Source: Rosa chinensis
Lineage: Eukaryota > Streptophyta > Magnoliopsida > Rosales > Rosaceae
Direction of reading: 5' to 3'
Assembly: GCF_002994745.2 (NCBI RefSeq)
Contig: NC_037093.1
Coordinates: forward strand, 43,938,384 to 44,002,383
Length of the DNA: 64,000 nucleotides
The position numbers were made by a program, and so were the translations under genes. Positions 33,661 through 46,138 of this stretch are shown in pieces; the stretch's first letter is position 1; each line of letters starts with the position of its first letter. Under the pieces are notes generated by a model. The model saw only the letters and a list, made by a program, of their open reading frames with translations, searched no databases and was not told where the DNA came from.

Positions 33661-36600
33661 ATGGCGTCTCGGCTGCAGAAGATCGAAACGGACGAAACGT
33701 TACTACTGCGAGTGACGCATTCCAACCTCAAGACCTTCTCCGCAGAAATCCGGTTCTCCCTGCAGAGCACCGTGGAGGCCGTGAAAGACAAGCTATGGCG
33801 CAAATGCGGCACTTCTGTAAATTCCATGTCTCTTCATCTCTACGACGATGCCAACACCAAAGTCGCCGATCTCGCTGACAATTCCAGACCCCTCGGCTTC
33901 TATTCCCCTCTCGACGGGTCCGTCACTCACTCTGTTTGCTCTGTCTGTGTAGTTCTGATTTGATTTTGATGTGATTGAATTTCTGATTTGTGTGGATAAC
34001 TGTGTTTTGAAAGGTTCCGGCTACATATTATAGACCTGGACCCGTCGTCGGTGACCTCCGGCGGGTGGCTGGAGGACACGTCATTGGTGGAGAAGTACAC
34101 GATTTCCCAGGAAGCTTATGAGAAACGCGATGGTGACCTTCTCAAATTAGAAACTACATTTATTTTTGTTACTTTCTTCTGTGAATAAATTTTGCCTGCT
34201 CCTCATATTTAGATAATGTGTTATTTTAGGAGCAAAACAAAATGGTGTACAAGTGTGTGCTTAGTTCACTCTAGATCATGAACTTTTGTTTCGAAGAGAC
34301 TGTTACTATGAGTGTATTGTTTTGAAATTCCATCTTCATGCTGTTTTTCAGGCACTTTTAAAAAGTTTAAGGACAAATTGGCATCTCAGAATACATCAGC
34401 TGTTGATAATAAAGTAAGCTTCTTCCGTCTTATCTGTTTAATATGCATATTAGCTGTACAATGAGTTTAATCCCTACTGCTGGTATCTGCCTTTGTTAAC
34501 CATGGATCATATCAATAGAAGTTCCTTTTTAGTCAGCCTTGCGTGTGAAGTTTATTGATTTGTTTTTAACTTTTCTGTAGATACCAGACAACTACTTGGA
34601 AGACCTCTGTGTAAATATTAAGGTCAGTTAACTTCTCTTTTGCTTTTTTTTTTTTCATTTGTAGGTCTGGGTAGTTTTTGAAATATCACAACAGAAATTA
34701 AGTTCTTGGAACACCTGTGACTTTTTAAAAGGAATAGAGATACTTGAGAAAGACTAAACAAAAAGGGATGTAAAGAATCAGGAATTCTGTGAATAAATAC
34801 TTCCTTAAGCTGTACTATTCAGTGATGGTGAATGGAAAACATTGTTTACTTTTCAACCTTTTTATTTTCACGCATTATTGTGGTTTAGTGGGGTCATTTT
34901 CCAGATCTAGTTGCCATTTTCTTCAGCGTATGAATACATCAAATAGTGTTATCTTTCTCATTTGAAAAAGGTGTTTAGCTTGCCTATTGTTATTAACACA
35001 GTTTTTTTTTTGGTTAATTTTTAATACATTGTAGGTAGGAGATAGATGTCAAGTTGAACCAGGGGACAAAAGAGGTGTTGTTAAATTTGTCGGCCGAGCA
35101 GAATCTTTGGCTCCTGGTTTCTGGATTGGAGTTCAGTATGATGAACCATTGGGAAAGCACGATGGCATGTAAGTGAGCATGATTCATAAGATGATTTTGG
35201 CTTCTCATTGGCCAACAGTATCAACTTTCTATTCTTCATCCCCCTAGCTCCCACCAATGTCTTATTTCCTTACAATTAAAGAAGTCATTACAAAGTTTAT
35301 ATTGTTTACCATCTTAAGTGTATCTAATGATAGTCTACTAGGTAGAATGAGAATGTAAATTACTGATGGTTAGTTTTTTTCCTCTACGTTTATGAGTTGA
35401 AGAACCCTATATGCTGTGATGTACATGACATTCATAAAATGACATTGATTAGAAAAGAATGAGAAAGATTTAGCTCTTGATTCGTACCGGATCTGAAATG
35501 AATCATGTCTATTCCTATCCTCAAAGACTAGATTTCTGGGTCTGGAGTTGAATACTGTTCCCACTGATCTTTTTCAATATAGAGGAGTTAGTGGCCACCA
35601 CTAGTTTTTAGTGAAAAATGAGCTGCTTGAATTTTTTATATTGTGTGCTCTGAAGTGAAGACATTATAACAACAGATGTTAATTACAACTGCTTATCTTG
35701 TGATTGGCATTAGCGGAGAAATTTTTAGCTATAAGCTAGAATATGAAATAAATATATAAGTACCCGCTATTTTGATAGTGTGTGTGTAGGGCTGTTTTAT
35801 TCTCATGAATTTATCTAGAGGATAAGTTCCTATCTGCAATGGTAAATAACTCATAGACTCTTGGTTTACTGGCGAAAGTAGTACGGGAAATTGGTCTACT
35901 ACTAGCAGAATGAGATAAACTGTCATGTTTTGTTTAGATAATGGAAAATTTTCTCATATTAAATCTTCTGTAAATGTGCTGGAGTGTTGAGGGCTCTCTG
36001 TTACTTGCCAGAAGGAAAGATATAGCCAGGCAGTAGCCATTCAGGTCACTGAATGTGTTCCTGGCATTGATCAATCTGGAGTATTCTTCACTCCAGATCT
36101 TGCACCTCACCACCTCATATTCTTGAAATCGGTGTCTGTTACTAGTAGGAGATCTTTGGTATGCTATCAAATAATCATGGTGAAATGTTTGCATTTTGCT
36201 CTAGTATGAGTAGAGATTTTGAATTTGCGTCTTCTAAATTGGTATTGCATATTGGTTGAGAATCTTGAGATTCCTCCTTTTCATATCCCAGGGTGAAAGG
36301 AACTCGATACTTCAATTGCCCCCCTCTTCACGGCGCAGTGGTTCGACCCGACAAAGTCAAGGTATGTAAACAACTTTAAACCTAGAAAAGAAATGTAATA
36401 CGGTTTTTCTGTGTTCTTTTTTTTTTTGGTGGTTATCAAAGGAAAGATTTTCCTTTATATAAAGCATATTATAGTTTATTTTGATTGGTTGTTTGACAAG
36501 GAACATGAATGTGTCAGTTTTCACTTTCATATGACCTGTTAGGTCTGCCTCTAAACGTGCTATATTCTATGACATCCAATCATTCATGAAAAAATGATTA

Positions 36601-37123
36601 GTTTGGGGTTAACCTGGGTAGGCTAGCAATTAGTGTTTCCCTTCTTGATATGTCCCGTTGTTCATGTTGAATTCCATATGAATGGCAACGGGATCTGTAG
36701 AAAAAGAAGAAGAAGCAGTTAAAGAAGTGGAGTCAGCTTAGGAATTATTCCATCAATGATGTCTTGATCAAGTTGAAAATTTGTGCTTCTGAGGGGTACC
36801 AGAATATTACACTTTTACTATCTTACAACTAATGCGGAGGTGTAAGCAGCAAGGCCAACAAGGCCACATAAATCAATGAAATTCTGTAGTTGGTCTCTGG
36901 AGTGGTGGAGTGGTTAAACACGTGATATGTCATTTCTTCACATGTTAGTTTGAAACAATAACTTTTTACCATAGCAGATGTATTGTTTCTTTATTGTTAG
37001 CAGCCTCTGTAGTCTGTACTTACTGCATGATTTCAATATGGATTTGAACGATGCTGCAATGTTATCAAATTTCAGGTCGGTGACTACCCAGAACGATATC
37101 CCTTTGAGGAGGATGAAATTTAA
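33661..37123 (+). CDS. TBCB: tubulin-folding cofactor B
   Basis: Seven exons in phase: 33661-33917, 34014-34132, 34352-34413, 34581-34622, 35035-35168, 36292-36361 and 37076-37123, giving 243 aa, the family length. An N-terminal ubiquitin-like domain (about residues 10-90) is followed by a linker with EKYTISQEAYEKRDG, then a CAP-Gly domain (about residues 160-230) with VGDRCQVEPGDKRGVVKFVG, FWIGVQYDEPLGKHDG and GTRYFNC. The CAP-Gly signature is GKHDG where many homologues have GKNDG. The C-terminus DYPERYPFEEDEI carries the acidic EExDEI-like tail. The protein captures alpha-tubulin after chaperonin release and works with cofactor E. Intron 5 is long (1.1 kb) and holds no gene. Exon borders are canonical and no defect is seen. 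Confidence 0.96.
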
Positions 37124-38076
37124 GCAGACCTTGAGGAGAGTACTTGTTAGACCAAAAACAAGGAGATTACTTATTTACCTCCTGTTTCTACTTGGCGGAC
37201 TGTTATTAGGCAATCACCTCGAATTCTCTTTCTTTATTACATTTCTTCAGGTTGTAACGTTCGAGCAAGTGAAACCTTCCAAAGTGTTCAAAGAACTGAA
37301 AATTGTTTAAGGTGCTTCAGGGGTCGAAGTGGAACTTTAAGTTTGAAGCTTTGCTACCCCTATTGGTACATTACATGCTTTGTAGTTTGTCAGGGGGAAA
37401 TGAAGTGAATTAAAAAACAACGTTCTTGCTTGCATCACACTGAATTTAATTTGTGCTTATTGGGTTTACATGTTCAACTCGTTTCTTATTAAGTTGCAGT
37501 AAATTGTCATTCTCCCATGAGAGATGAGATCTGATGCATACACTTGTTATTGTTTAGGCTAAAGTAAATTTCTAAACAGAAACCAGTAGATTGATTCGAT
37601 CAAGTAAACCACTGGTGTAAATTTCTAAACAGAAACCAGTAGATTGATTCGATCAAGTAAACCACTGGTGATGATTAAACTCAAAAAATTACTCGTTACA
37701 CTCGAAATCTAATTCGTGTTCGTTAGTGGCCTATCAAACCAGAAAATCCAATCCTGTACTTCCTACTATATTTGTTTTTGGCAGTGTGCGCTTTTCATTT
37801 GTGCTTAAAAAATGTCAACGTCAAGCATGGCATGTTCACCTGACGCAAGAATGCATGCCTGATTGCTATCCTTCTAATTTTGGAACTTCTGCTATCCTCC
37901 TGAGGTGCAATCTGCCGTTGATCTGTCGCTGAGCATTGACCTGGACGTCTACCGTAAGAGTTTAATGACCGAAATTGGCAAGAATCATCAAAATTGTTCT
38001 ATGATCAATCACGAGCAAAACCGACTTCTAGCGCAGCAGGAGGACGATGAACAGAGGCCACTGGTTTAGATCTGCG
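37124..38076. other. cofactor B 3' flank, one tandem duplication
   Basis: The open stretch after the stop (to about 37310) is 3' untranslated. A perfect 53-bp tandem duplication lies at 37565-37670. The remainder is unremarkable. Confidence 0.6.
37565..37670. repeat. perfect 53-bp tandem duplication
   Basis: The unit at 37565-37617, beginning taaatttctaaacagaaacc, is repeated without change at 37618-37670. Confidence 0.97.
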
Positions 38077-38640
38077 GCTCTGATACCATCTTGAGATAGT
38101 AAGATTGAACCACAATTATGTCTAACGCTGATGAATCTAAACGAAAATGAAGAAGTTAGAGAGAAAATGATGAAGAAAGATGACTCTCATAGACTAATGG
38201 CTCAGTCTGGAAGAACTCATGAGCATTAATGGATCGCAAAGCATGGACACCTTCATCCCCATAGTACAGAGAAGGAAAAGCATTGCTACATCTGTTAGCA
38301 GAGGGAAGGATCAGAGCTCAGTGTGGAAGAAGAAGAAGAAGATAGCATTTAGAATAATAGCCTCATCTTCTTCTTCTTCCTCACTGAGCTCCTTCCCTCT
38401 GCTAACAGATGTAGCAACACTGTTCTTTCTCTGCACTATCGGGTTAAAGGCGGCTGTGCTTTGCCATTCATTACTCTCTTTTTTTCAGCAATGGAAGCTT
38501 CGTATAATGGTCGGGATGTGGCTTGAGATCAGCCAAAGTCCCCAAAAAGATGAATGGGGCAATAATAAACACAAATCAAAGAAGCAAATACTATCTTGTG
38601 TTTATATAGGAGACACCTGACGTGTATAGTAGGCACGAAT
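38077..38640 (-). mobile_element. LTR remnant with tRNA-iMet primer-binding site
   Basis: On the minus strand tggtatcagagc (38088-38077) is the standard initiator-Met primer-binding site of plant LTR retroelements. It is preceded by an LTR-type end ..actatctca (38092) with a 3-nt spacer. A TATA-like ctatataaac follows upstream in that orientation at about 38600, as expected of the LTR promoter. I cannot place the outer LTR end or find coding sequence. Confidence 0.5.
38255..38450. repeat. imperfect inverted repeat (about 75-bp arms)
   Basis: The left arm (about 38258-38341) reads ..atagtacagagaagg, then tgctacatctgttagcagag, then gagctcagtgtggaagaaga. The right arm (about 38366-38445), read inverted, gives the same blocks with gaps (atagtgcagagaaag, tgctacatctgttagcagag, gctcagtgaggaagaaga). 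The loop is about 25 nt. A transcript would form a long hairpin. Confidence 0.8.
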
Positions 38641-40060
38641 AAATATAGAAGTTGATGTCTTCGTTTCTATTGTGGAAAATTGGCACAAATTAAAAATCTA
38701 AATTTCTGTGCAGGTGAAGTCGTAAAGACTTGGAAATCAATGGATGTACGTCGGGCAATCAAGGTTTGGCCTCAATTTGTGAGAAAAGTTCTGATGACAA
38801 GTTAATATGTGATCGTTAATGCATGTGAGTGAGATTTACCGTTGATTCTTCATCACGCTTTAAGATATTTATAGTGTGAACCTTTCGATTCTCGACATGA
38901 ATTTGGTGTTATGAGTTGGCATGAAGCTTCCCCATGAGAAATTTTTGTTGATTCCACAATAGTCCCGCTTGCTTATGTTGAATTCAGAACCCAAACTGAT
39001 AGTGATGTACAACAACTATTCCGGTTTGCAGTCCCTATTTTGAGCTCTAGCATATTTACTGTGGAATATTCATCAAACTACTTCAACACAGTATCTTCCA
39101 ATCCGCAATGAGTTATCTATCCATGACAAATGGTCGTTAACTAATTCATACTAGTGTTGCTTCCCCATAAGAAATAAAATGTAGGACTTAGGAATCATAA
39201 TATACAAGTTTCAAGATTTTGACTTTTTTGTGATTACCTCCTTGTGACTTAAAGAATCAAATTGAGACTATAATTACTTGCGGTCTCAACTATCAATTTG
39301 GGATGGAGAGCTGTTAGATATAGTTATCCAATATATCTCTTCACTGTTTTTCTCTTTTTTTTTTTGGTTTCTTTTTTAAAATTGCCTTTAGCCAAACTTT
39401 AGAGAACATTGAGAAGATTTATGCTAGGGCTGGGATTTGGAACCGTAACTTCAGTTGTTTCAGAATCCACTGAGAAATATTGCAAAACTAGTGGGTGTCG
39501 CAACAAAGGACCCAATTCAAGCTCGTCAAACTGCTCAATATCCTCATTCTTGCAGATTGCAACTTCCAAATCATACAAAGATGTAATTGTTCGAACCCCG
39601 ACAAAGCAATGGATAAATGCATTTATCTAAGTACCAACAAAAGATGAGTAAAAATTGGCAGGATTTAATACATAAAAACACGAGTTTTCAACAGACATAT
39701 CACTCTTCATTTGGTTGCTGAGAAAACCACAAAAATGAAATTGAATGTTCCCCATGCCCGCTTCAAGTTTTTTAACCAAATCAGTGGACATAGACAACTA
39801 AGAGCTCACGATTACAGACATAAAACTTCCTGTCCAATCTAAAAAAATTCAATCCTTAGTTGAATACCCCCAAAAAGCTATTGCATTCGAGTTATTGAAA
39901 ACAAGACTGATTGCCCCCTATGTCACTTACTTCTCTAACAATCACTGTAATCCCCTTTTTCATCTAAAGCTTCCGCTACCGTTATAAACAATAATCATGT
40001 TCTTAACCAAAGTTGTTTTCAGAGTATTACCAAGGAGTTTCTCAGCAACCAAACAAAGAA
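38641..40060. other. intergenic, no supported gene
   Basis: AT-rich DNA. A short open stretch at 39409-39630 has no recognised domain. No further repeat structure was found. Confidence 0.5.
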
Positions 40061-40509
40061 TTACCCTAGAGTAATTAAAAACACAAAAAGGCAGTAAATT
40101 GATGCAGCGTAATGGTAACTTCCTTCAGTGACCATGAGGCGGTGAAGGGACGGCACTTGCTCAATTTTGAGGCCCAAACAAGTCTCGGCATCAACATTGA
40201 GCATCAGAAGAGCAGACTGTAAGACCTTCCAGGCCGAGACGTTCTTTCCGGCGGCGACAAGCTCGTCGCGAAGCTTCTCCACCGCTCGAGCACCTCTCTC
40301 GGGTCCTCAGGCAAATGCCTAGCCGAATTCGAGAGGTTCGGCGGGTCGGGCGCCTCGTTCGGGTTGCGGGAGAAGCTCTGAGGGGGAAAAGGGTGGGGTG
40401 GAGTGGGGAGTGCCGTTAGGGTTTTGCAGAGAGAAATTAGAGCTTGGGGTTGGGTTGTAATTGGAAAATGAGGAGTGTCCATAGTGGTTGGCGGGAAAGA
40501 TATTGACAT
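40061..40509 (-). pseudogene. NO VEIN-like N-terminal fragment, frameshifted
   Basis: The minus strand opens with a proline- and serine-rich N-terminus from 40479/40509 and, after a frame change near 40280-40290, reads RDELVAAGKNVSAWKVLQSA, then LGLKIEQVPSLHRLMVTEG. That block resembles the conserved N-terminal region of NO VEIN (a large HSP90-like ATPase-domain protein), which continues for thousands of residues; here similarity stops after VTEG. It is therefore a truncated, frameshifted copy. Identification rests on this single block. Confidence 0.55.
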
Positions 40510-41382
40510 CTATAGGGTGTTGGAGGGGGGAAATTAGGGTTTGACGGTTGCAGCGGTTAAGGTTGCGGAGGTGGAAAGGCGGGAGGTTGAGGGGGATAGA
40601 TGTTTAAATTGGTGGGGTTTTGGGGAGGAAAATTAGGGTGGGAGAGCTGAGGAGGTGGGTGTGCCCAGTTCCAGTCCCCACTGGAGGGGCGGAAGTGATG
40701 AGGGTAACCGGCCATTAATCACTGCATAGTGCATAGCGGGGAAACAAGAAACACGGTGAAAAAAACCCATTTAATCTGTTAAAATCTCATAAATATGTGT
40801 TATCTCAAGCATATTTTGGTCAAATTACTAAAACATAAAACTTTCCCTGTTTTTTCTTTCTCTTTTCTTTTTCTGCTTCAGATATGTTTCTTTCTCTCCC
40901 CGTCCATCTCTGATCTGTTCATCAAGCCATTGACCAAATTTTCAGAAATCCTTGCATGATCATTATTAGATCAAATTATCAGATCCTGATAAATAGCATC
41001 AAGAAGAAGAATCTAAATATTCACTGGAGTATACACCCAATAATCCAAAACTCAACCAATCTGGTAAAAGAATCATACTGCCAATCTGATAAATATGGTT
41101 ATCTGGTAAGCGAATCATACTGTCAATATTGTAAATCCGCTAACAGCGCAGAAAATCGGTGAGAATTGGAAGGCCGGGTTGAAGAGGGACTTGGTCTCAG
41201 TGAGCATGTCTGAGATGGTGATTGGGGTTATTTCGAATTTTGGTTGTAATTGTTCATCTGCGTTATCTTTTTCTTGGGAGAGACAGGAAGAGGTCTGGAA
41301 AGAGGTGGGCTTGTGGAGAGAAGGGATGAAAACCTTATATATATATTTGCCATGGTAATAGCTATAACAAAATTTCCAACAA
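40510..41382. other. upstream flank of the NO VEIN-like fragment
   Basis: GT-rich then AT-rich DNA. A short internal repeat with tctggtaa(a/g)(a/c)gaatcatactg occurs twice (about 41060 and 41102). Nothing else is supported. Confidence 0.5.
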
Positions 41383-41616
41383 GAGAGTTTCTATTGGGAC
41401 CTCCAAATCTGCTCACTTGACCTCACTCTATTATGAATTATTAAATGACATATATAACCTACTATAAAATGACTATTAAGGACAATAATTATACAAAAAA
41501 AAAATGGTTATATTTATTTTCTCTAGACTTTCCAATTCAATAATATTAGATTGCATTCTTTATTATTTTCCCTATTTATTTTCATTTTCTAATTTCACTA
41601 CATACTCATTAAAGCA

Positions 41617-41666
<50 letters not shown>

Positions 41667-43423
41667 TCCTATCCAGAGCGGAGCTCCGCTTTGAAAATTA
41701 ACTTGTGAAGTTCGAGTTTTGGGTCACTTTTCGGTCGCATATCCACATCTCGACCGTTCAGTTTTTAGGTACTAGTGTATAGATCGTCTCTGCAAATTTT
41801 CAGCCAAAATGATGATCGTTAAGGCATTGATAACTGATTTAAAGCTAGTACGGTTCAGGTTGACAGATTCAGTCCTTCCATTGGTTTAAGCGAGTTAGAT
41901 ATCTTAACGATCATCAATTTGGCTGAAACTTTGCAGAGATGATCTATACATTAGTACCTAAAAACTGAACGGTCAAGATGTGGATATGTGACTGAAAAGT
42001 GACCGAAAACTGGAACTTCACAAGTTAATTTCAAAGCGGAGCTCCGCTCTGGATAGGATCTGTATATATATATATATATATATATTAAGAAATAAAACTA
42101 TGATTAAGATAAAAATGTATGATATGTATATTAAACGCATATTGGTTAGGGAGAACAAAATAAATTGTATTATGCCCTAAATCTAAATCTATCCATTATA
42201 TTTGTAAAAAGAAGAAGGAAAAAAAAAAAGAACTTGCAAATAAAAATAAATAAATAATATTTAAATAATTAATCATGAGGTACAGAAAATAGACAAACAT
42301 TAAGAAAAAATGATTAATCTTTTTTTTTTTTGAACATCCAAAAAAGAAAAAGTAAATAAAAAAAATCACATAATAGTTCATGTTATTTTATTTTTATTAA
42401 TTTTTAAAACTCAATACCTTGTGTTTGATTTTTTTTTTATTGGATAAGAGATTTATGTTGTCTGATTAAGAAATGGAAATGTAATTAAGATTTATAGAGT
42501 AATTAAATCATTGAAATGACTAAATTTTTTATTATAAAGATCTTAATTTGTTTGTAAATTAATTATATAAGTGAGGTTATTTGAGGAACTTTAGTGAGGT
42601 TTAATGAGTAAATTTAGTATTTGAAAATTTGATAGGAGGTGTAGAAAGCATAGAGGTTAAATGAGCAAATTTAGAGGTTTCAAATACTAAATTTACTCAC
42701 TAAACCTCACTAAACTTCCTCAAATAACCTTATTCATATAATTTGTAAACAAATTATTATCTTTAAAATAAAAAAATTTGTCATTTTAATGATTTAATCA
42801 TTCTATAAATCTTAACTAAATATACATTTCTTAATCAAACTTGAGTTTCAAAAATTAATGTCTAATCAATAAGAAAATGCCATGAACTATTAGTTTTTTT
42901 TTTTTTTTCTATTTTAGCTGTGCAAAAAAAAAAATCATTTTTTTATTCTCAAACAAAAAAATTCATTCGTTTTTTAATGTTTATTTTTTTTCTGTATTTT
43001 TTGTACCACATGATTAATTATTTAAATACTTTTTTTTTGGCAAATATAATGGATTGTTTTAGATTTAGGTCATAAATCATAAGAGAATTTATTTTGTTTT
43101 CCCTCACCAATATGTGTTCAACATATATATCATATATTTTTATGTCACATGATCTTAATCAAATTTTTAATTCTTATTAAATATATATGAATGCTTTAAT
43201 GAGTATGTAGTGAAATTGGAAAATAAAAATAGATAAGGAAAATAATAAGGAATACAATATAATATTATTGAATTGGAAAGTCTACATAAAATAAATATAA
43301 TATTTTTTTGGGTATAATTATTGTCTTTAATAGTCATTTTATAATAGGTTATATATGTCATTTAATAATTCATAATAGAGTGAAATCAAGTGAGCAGATT
43401 TGGAGGTCCCAATAGAAACTCTC
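41383..43423. mobile_element. giant palindrome of a Mutator-like MITE
   Basis: Both ends are the same terminus: gagagtttctattgggacct at 41383 and its inverse ending at 43423. The whole element, apart from a MITE nested at 41661-42064, is one inverted repeat with arms of roughly 800 bp around a spacer of about 50 bp (near 42620-42675). Compared with the single-unit copies at 49583-51281, it equals two units joined through their other termini, which are lost at the centre. The flanking 9-mers (ttccaacaa and atgatgaaa) do not match, so it did not arise by a simple insertion. Confidence 0.85.
41661..42064. mobile_element. fold-back MITE inside a TA microsatellite
   Basis: The ends cagatcctatccagagcgga and its inverse (ending ggatctg at 42062) start inverted arms of about 160 bp with few mismatches, leaving a short spacer around 41840-41900. 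TA dinucleotide runs flank both sides (about 41621-41661 and 42063-42084), so insertion into a TA target, as in Tc1/mariner-type elements, is likely but the exact target duplication cannot be fixed. Confidence 0.85.
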
Positions 43424-44199
<776 letters not shown>

Positions 44200-44213
44200 C
44201 AAATCTCAATTCG

Positions 44214-44453
44214 GTGTCAATGGAGCCACTGGTATCATTTTTGTCTCTCAGATCGGACCCAGCCTTCACCGACCCGAACTTTAATCTCTACAGCCGCCTT
44301 AAGGAGCTTCAGCGCCAGAACGAGTTCTTCGACATTAAAGACCAGCAGAAATATATTCGTGATGGAAAGTGGATGCTTACAAACGGGTCGTTGGATGTTG
44401 CTAAAGGAGAGCTTTGTCCTAGCATGTACAAGACACATAGCTTGGTATGCTGA
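44214..44453 (+). pseudogene. chimeric reading frame: proteasome RPT3-like fragment fused to copia
   Basis: The frame begins MEPLVSFLSLRSDPAFTD and then reads NLYSRLKELQRQNEFFDI with KDQQK, which resembles the coiled-coil N-terminus of 26S proteasome ATPase RPT3 (LYxRxKxLQRQLEFxxI..KDEQKNLK) minus about five residues. At about 44355 it switches without a frame break to YIRDGKWMLTNGSL and LYKTH-like residues, the GAG-pre-integrase start of copia Pol, and stops at 44451-44453. No AAA domain follows, so it cannot work as a proteasome subunit. The RPT3 assignment rests on about 25 residues. Confidence 0.5.
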
Positions 44454-44750
44454 GATGACTTGAGTGCAATGGGTGATACTTTTTCACACATATGGCGCCA
44501 CAACGAAGGCCATATAAGGAAGAAAAGTGATTTGGAAAAGAAGTCCCTAATTTCCTTTTCCAATGACGAGTTTTCTGACCAGGAAGAAGATGGTCAAGAG
44601 TTGTTCCACCAGGAGGGACATGGTGATGGGTTATTCGATCAGGGGGAGCTACATGCTCCAAACATGAAGTTCTGCATCAAGTCAGCTCGGGCGGACTCCC
44701 AGTAATGGAGTCACGCTGGTATTCCTCCCTCATGGTCTGGAGGGGGAGAT

Positions 44751-45311
44751 TGTTGGGTTTCCAGCCCATGAGTCTTTCCTAAGACAATTGTCTTAGAGTA
44801 TGAGAATTGTTTACCCAGTAGGTTTTGGATTCCTACTGATGAATGGAGTTCCAATAAGGAAGGAAAATCCTTATTGATGTAGGATTACCTGTAATCCTTG
44901 TTGATTACAGAGAAGGAAAAGGCATAATTGCCTACCACCAAGAGGAATAGGTTTCCTAATCGGTGAAGAAAGCTGATATCCTTATGGTTATATAAGGAGG
45001 GGTTCTGCTCTTAGTTTTGGATCACAAAGACAGAGAGCAAAGTGTATTCCATTCTCGGAGTTAGAGAGTGAGAGAGGGCAAAGAAGGGAGAGATAGGAAG
45101 AGAAGAGAGAGTCCTTGTTTTCTTATTCTTTCTGGTTATATCCATTATAAATATAGTGGAATATCGTTTTTCTGCCCGGTGGACGTAGGCAAAAGTTTTT
45201 GCTGAACCACCTTAAATCTGTGTTCTTGTGCTCGTATCTTTGTGGTTGTTTCTCTTGGTGTCCTGTGCTTATTTGTGGTTTTCGACTTCACATATTGACC
45301 GATTCCCAACA
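44751..45311 (+). repeat. 3' LTR of copia element 3 (561 bp)
   Basis: It begins TGTTGGGTTTCC and ends GATTCCCAACA, so TGTTGGG/CCCAACA are perfect inverted ends. A TATA box (ttatataagg, about 44989) precedes a GA-rich transcribed leader. A conserved hairpin lies at 45178-45211. It differs in family from the other copia LTRs here. Confidence 0.9.
45178..45211 (+). other. hairpin in the LTR leader
   Basis: ggtgg (45178) pairs with ccacc (45211) and the inner gcaaaa with ttttgc, around gtaggcaaaagtttttgctg. Similar gtggacgtaggca..gaaccac text recurs in plant copia LTRs as I recall, so the structure is probably a conserved RNA element downstream of the LTR promoter. Confidence 0.55.
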
Positions 45312-46138
45312 CACCTGAAGAAATCAAAGAGATGATTGCTTAGCAGATGAGTTTCAGTGGTCGAGTTCGTTTAAGCAGTTTGTGCAAGTTTTGGATTTTG
45401 GTTTCTATGCGAAGAGATATCCGTGCTCCTAGACAACTCCCATGGTTAGTACACCCTCAACTACCAGACTGTCATACCTACTTGAGATTCTCATATATGC
45501 CTCATTGAGGGCAAAGCCTAAGCCGATTTTCATGAAGTCGAGGCTGGCTAGGCTGATACTTTAATAGTCACTACCAAAACTCTACTACTATCAACTAAGT
45601 AACTGATTAACAGTTGGTTGCCTTTCTCCCCTTCTATTTCTATTATTTCTATCTATGATCACTAGGTCGGAAGGTCCTATACCATCTGTGTGACCGCCCG
45701 CAATAAGACTACAGACAAGATCACAATCGTAGCACGTGACCTCCTCATGCAATATGCAACAACAACATGGGCCATGGAATTTAATAGTGGGCCGATTTAA
45801 CTGACTTGTTCTAACAGGCCGTTTATGCCAGATTGGTCCAGGTCAGCCCAGCCCACTTGCAAAACTTGAAAGCAATCTGCTCCAAACTCAATCACAGATA
45901 ATACTTTGATTATATGTCCAAAATTGTTGTATCTATGTATTATTAATAAGCGTACGTACTACAGCTATAAATTATCTAGGTAGGCGGATGAGTATGGTAA
46001 GGGATAAAAAAAGAATGACACTAATAAGGTTTGTTCCCCTCCCCCCCCCCCCCCCCCCAATTTTGGAAGTGGGCCGATTCGTCCTAACATGCCGCTTATG
46101 CTTGATTGGGCCAGGTCGGTTCGGTCCAGTTGCAAAAC
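45312..46138. other. intergenic with a diverged direct repeat and a poly-C run
   Basis: About 85 bp starting at 45788 (gtgggccgatttaactgact) recur at 46070 (gtgggccgattcgtcctaac), continuing with gccgtttatgc / gccgcttatgc and ttgcaaaact. An 18-C run lies at 46041-46058. No gene. Confidence 0.65.

Larger units (their letters stand above)
44355..45311 (+). mobile_element. Ty1-copia remnant with 3' LTR (element 3)
   Basis: From the fusion point the sequence encodes copia GAG-pre-integrase pieces (GKWMLTNGSLDVAKGE, then HNEGHIRKKSDLEKKSLISF), then jumps to hinge-like DEFSDQEEDGQE, a polypurine tract (gagggggaga, about 44740-44749) and the 3' LTR. Integrase core, RT and RNase H are deleted. No 5' LTR is visible; the left end abuts the RPT3-like fragment. 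Confidence 0.75.

Noticed and set aside
38219..38620. Plus-strand frame of 133 codons
   Set aside because: It crosses both arms of the inverted repeat and has no known domain.
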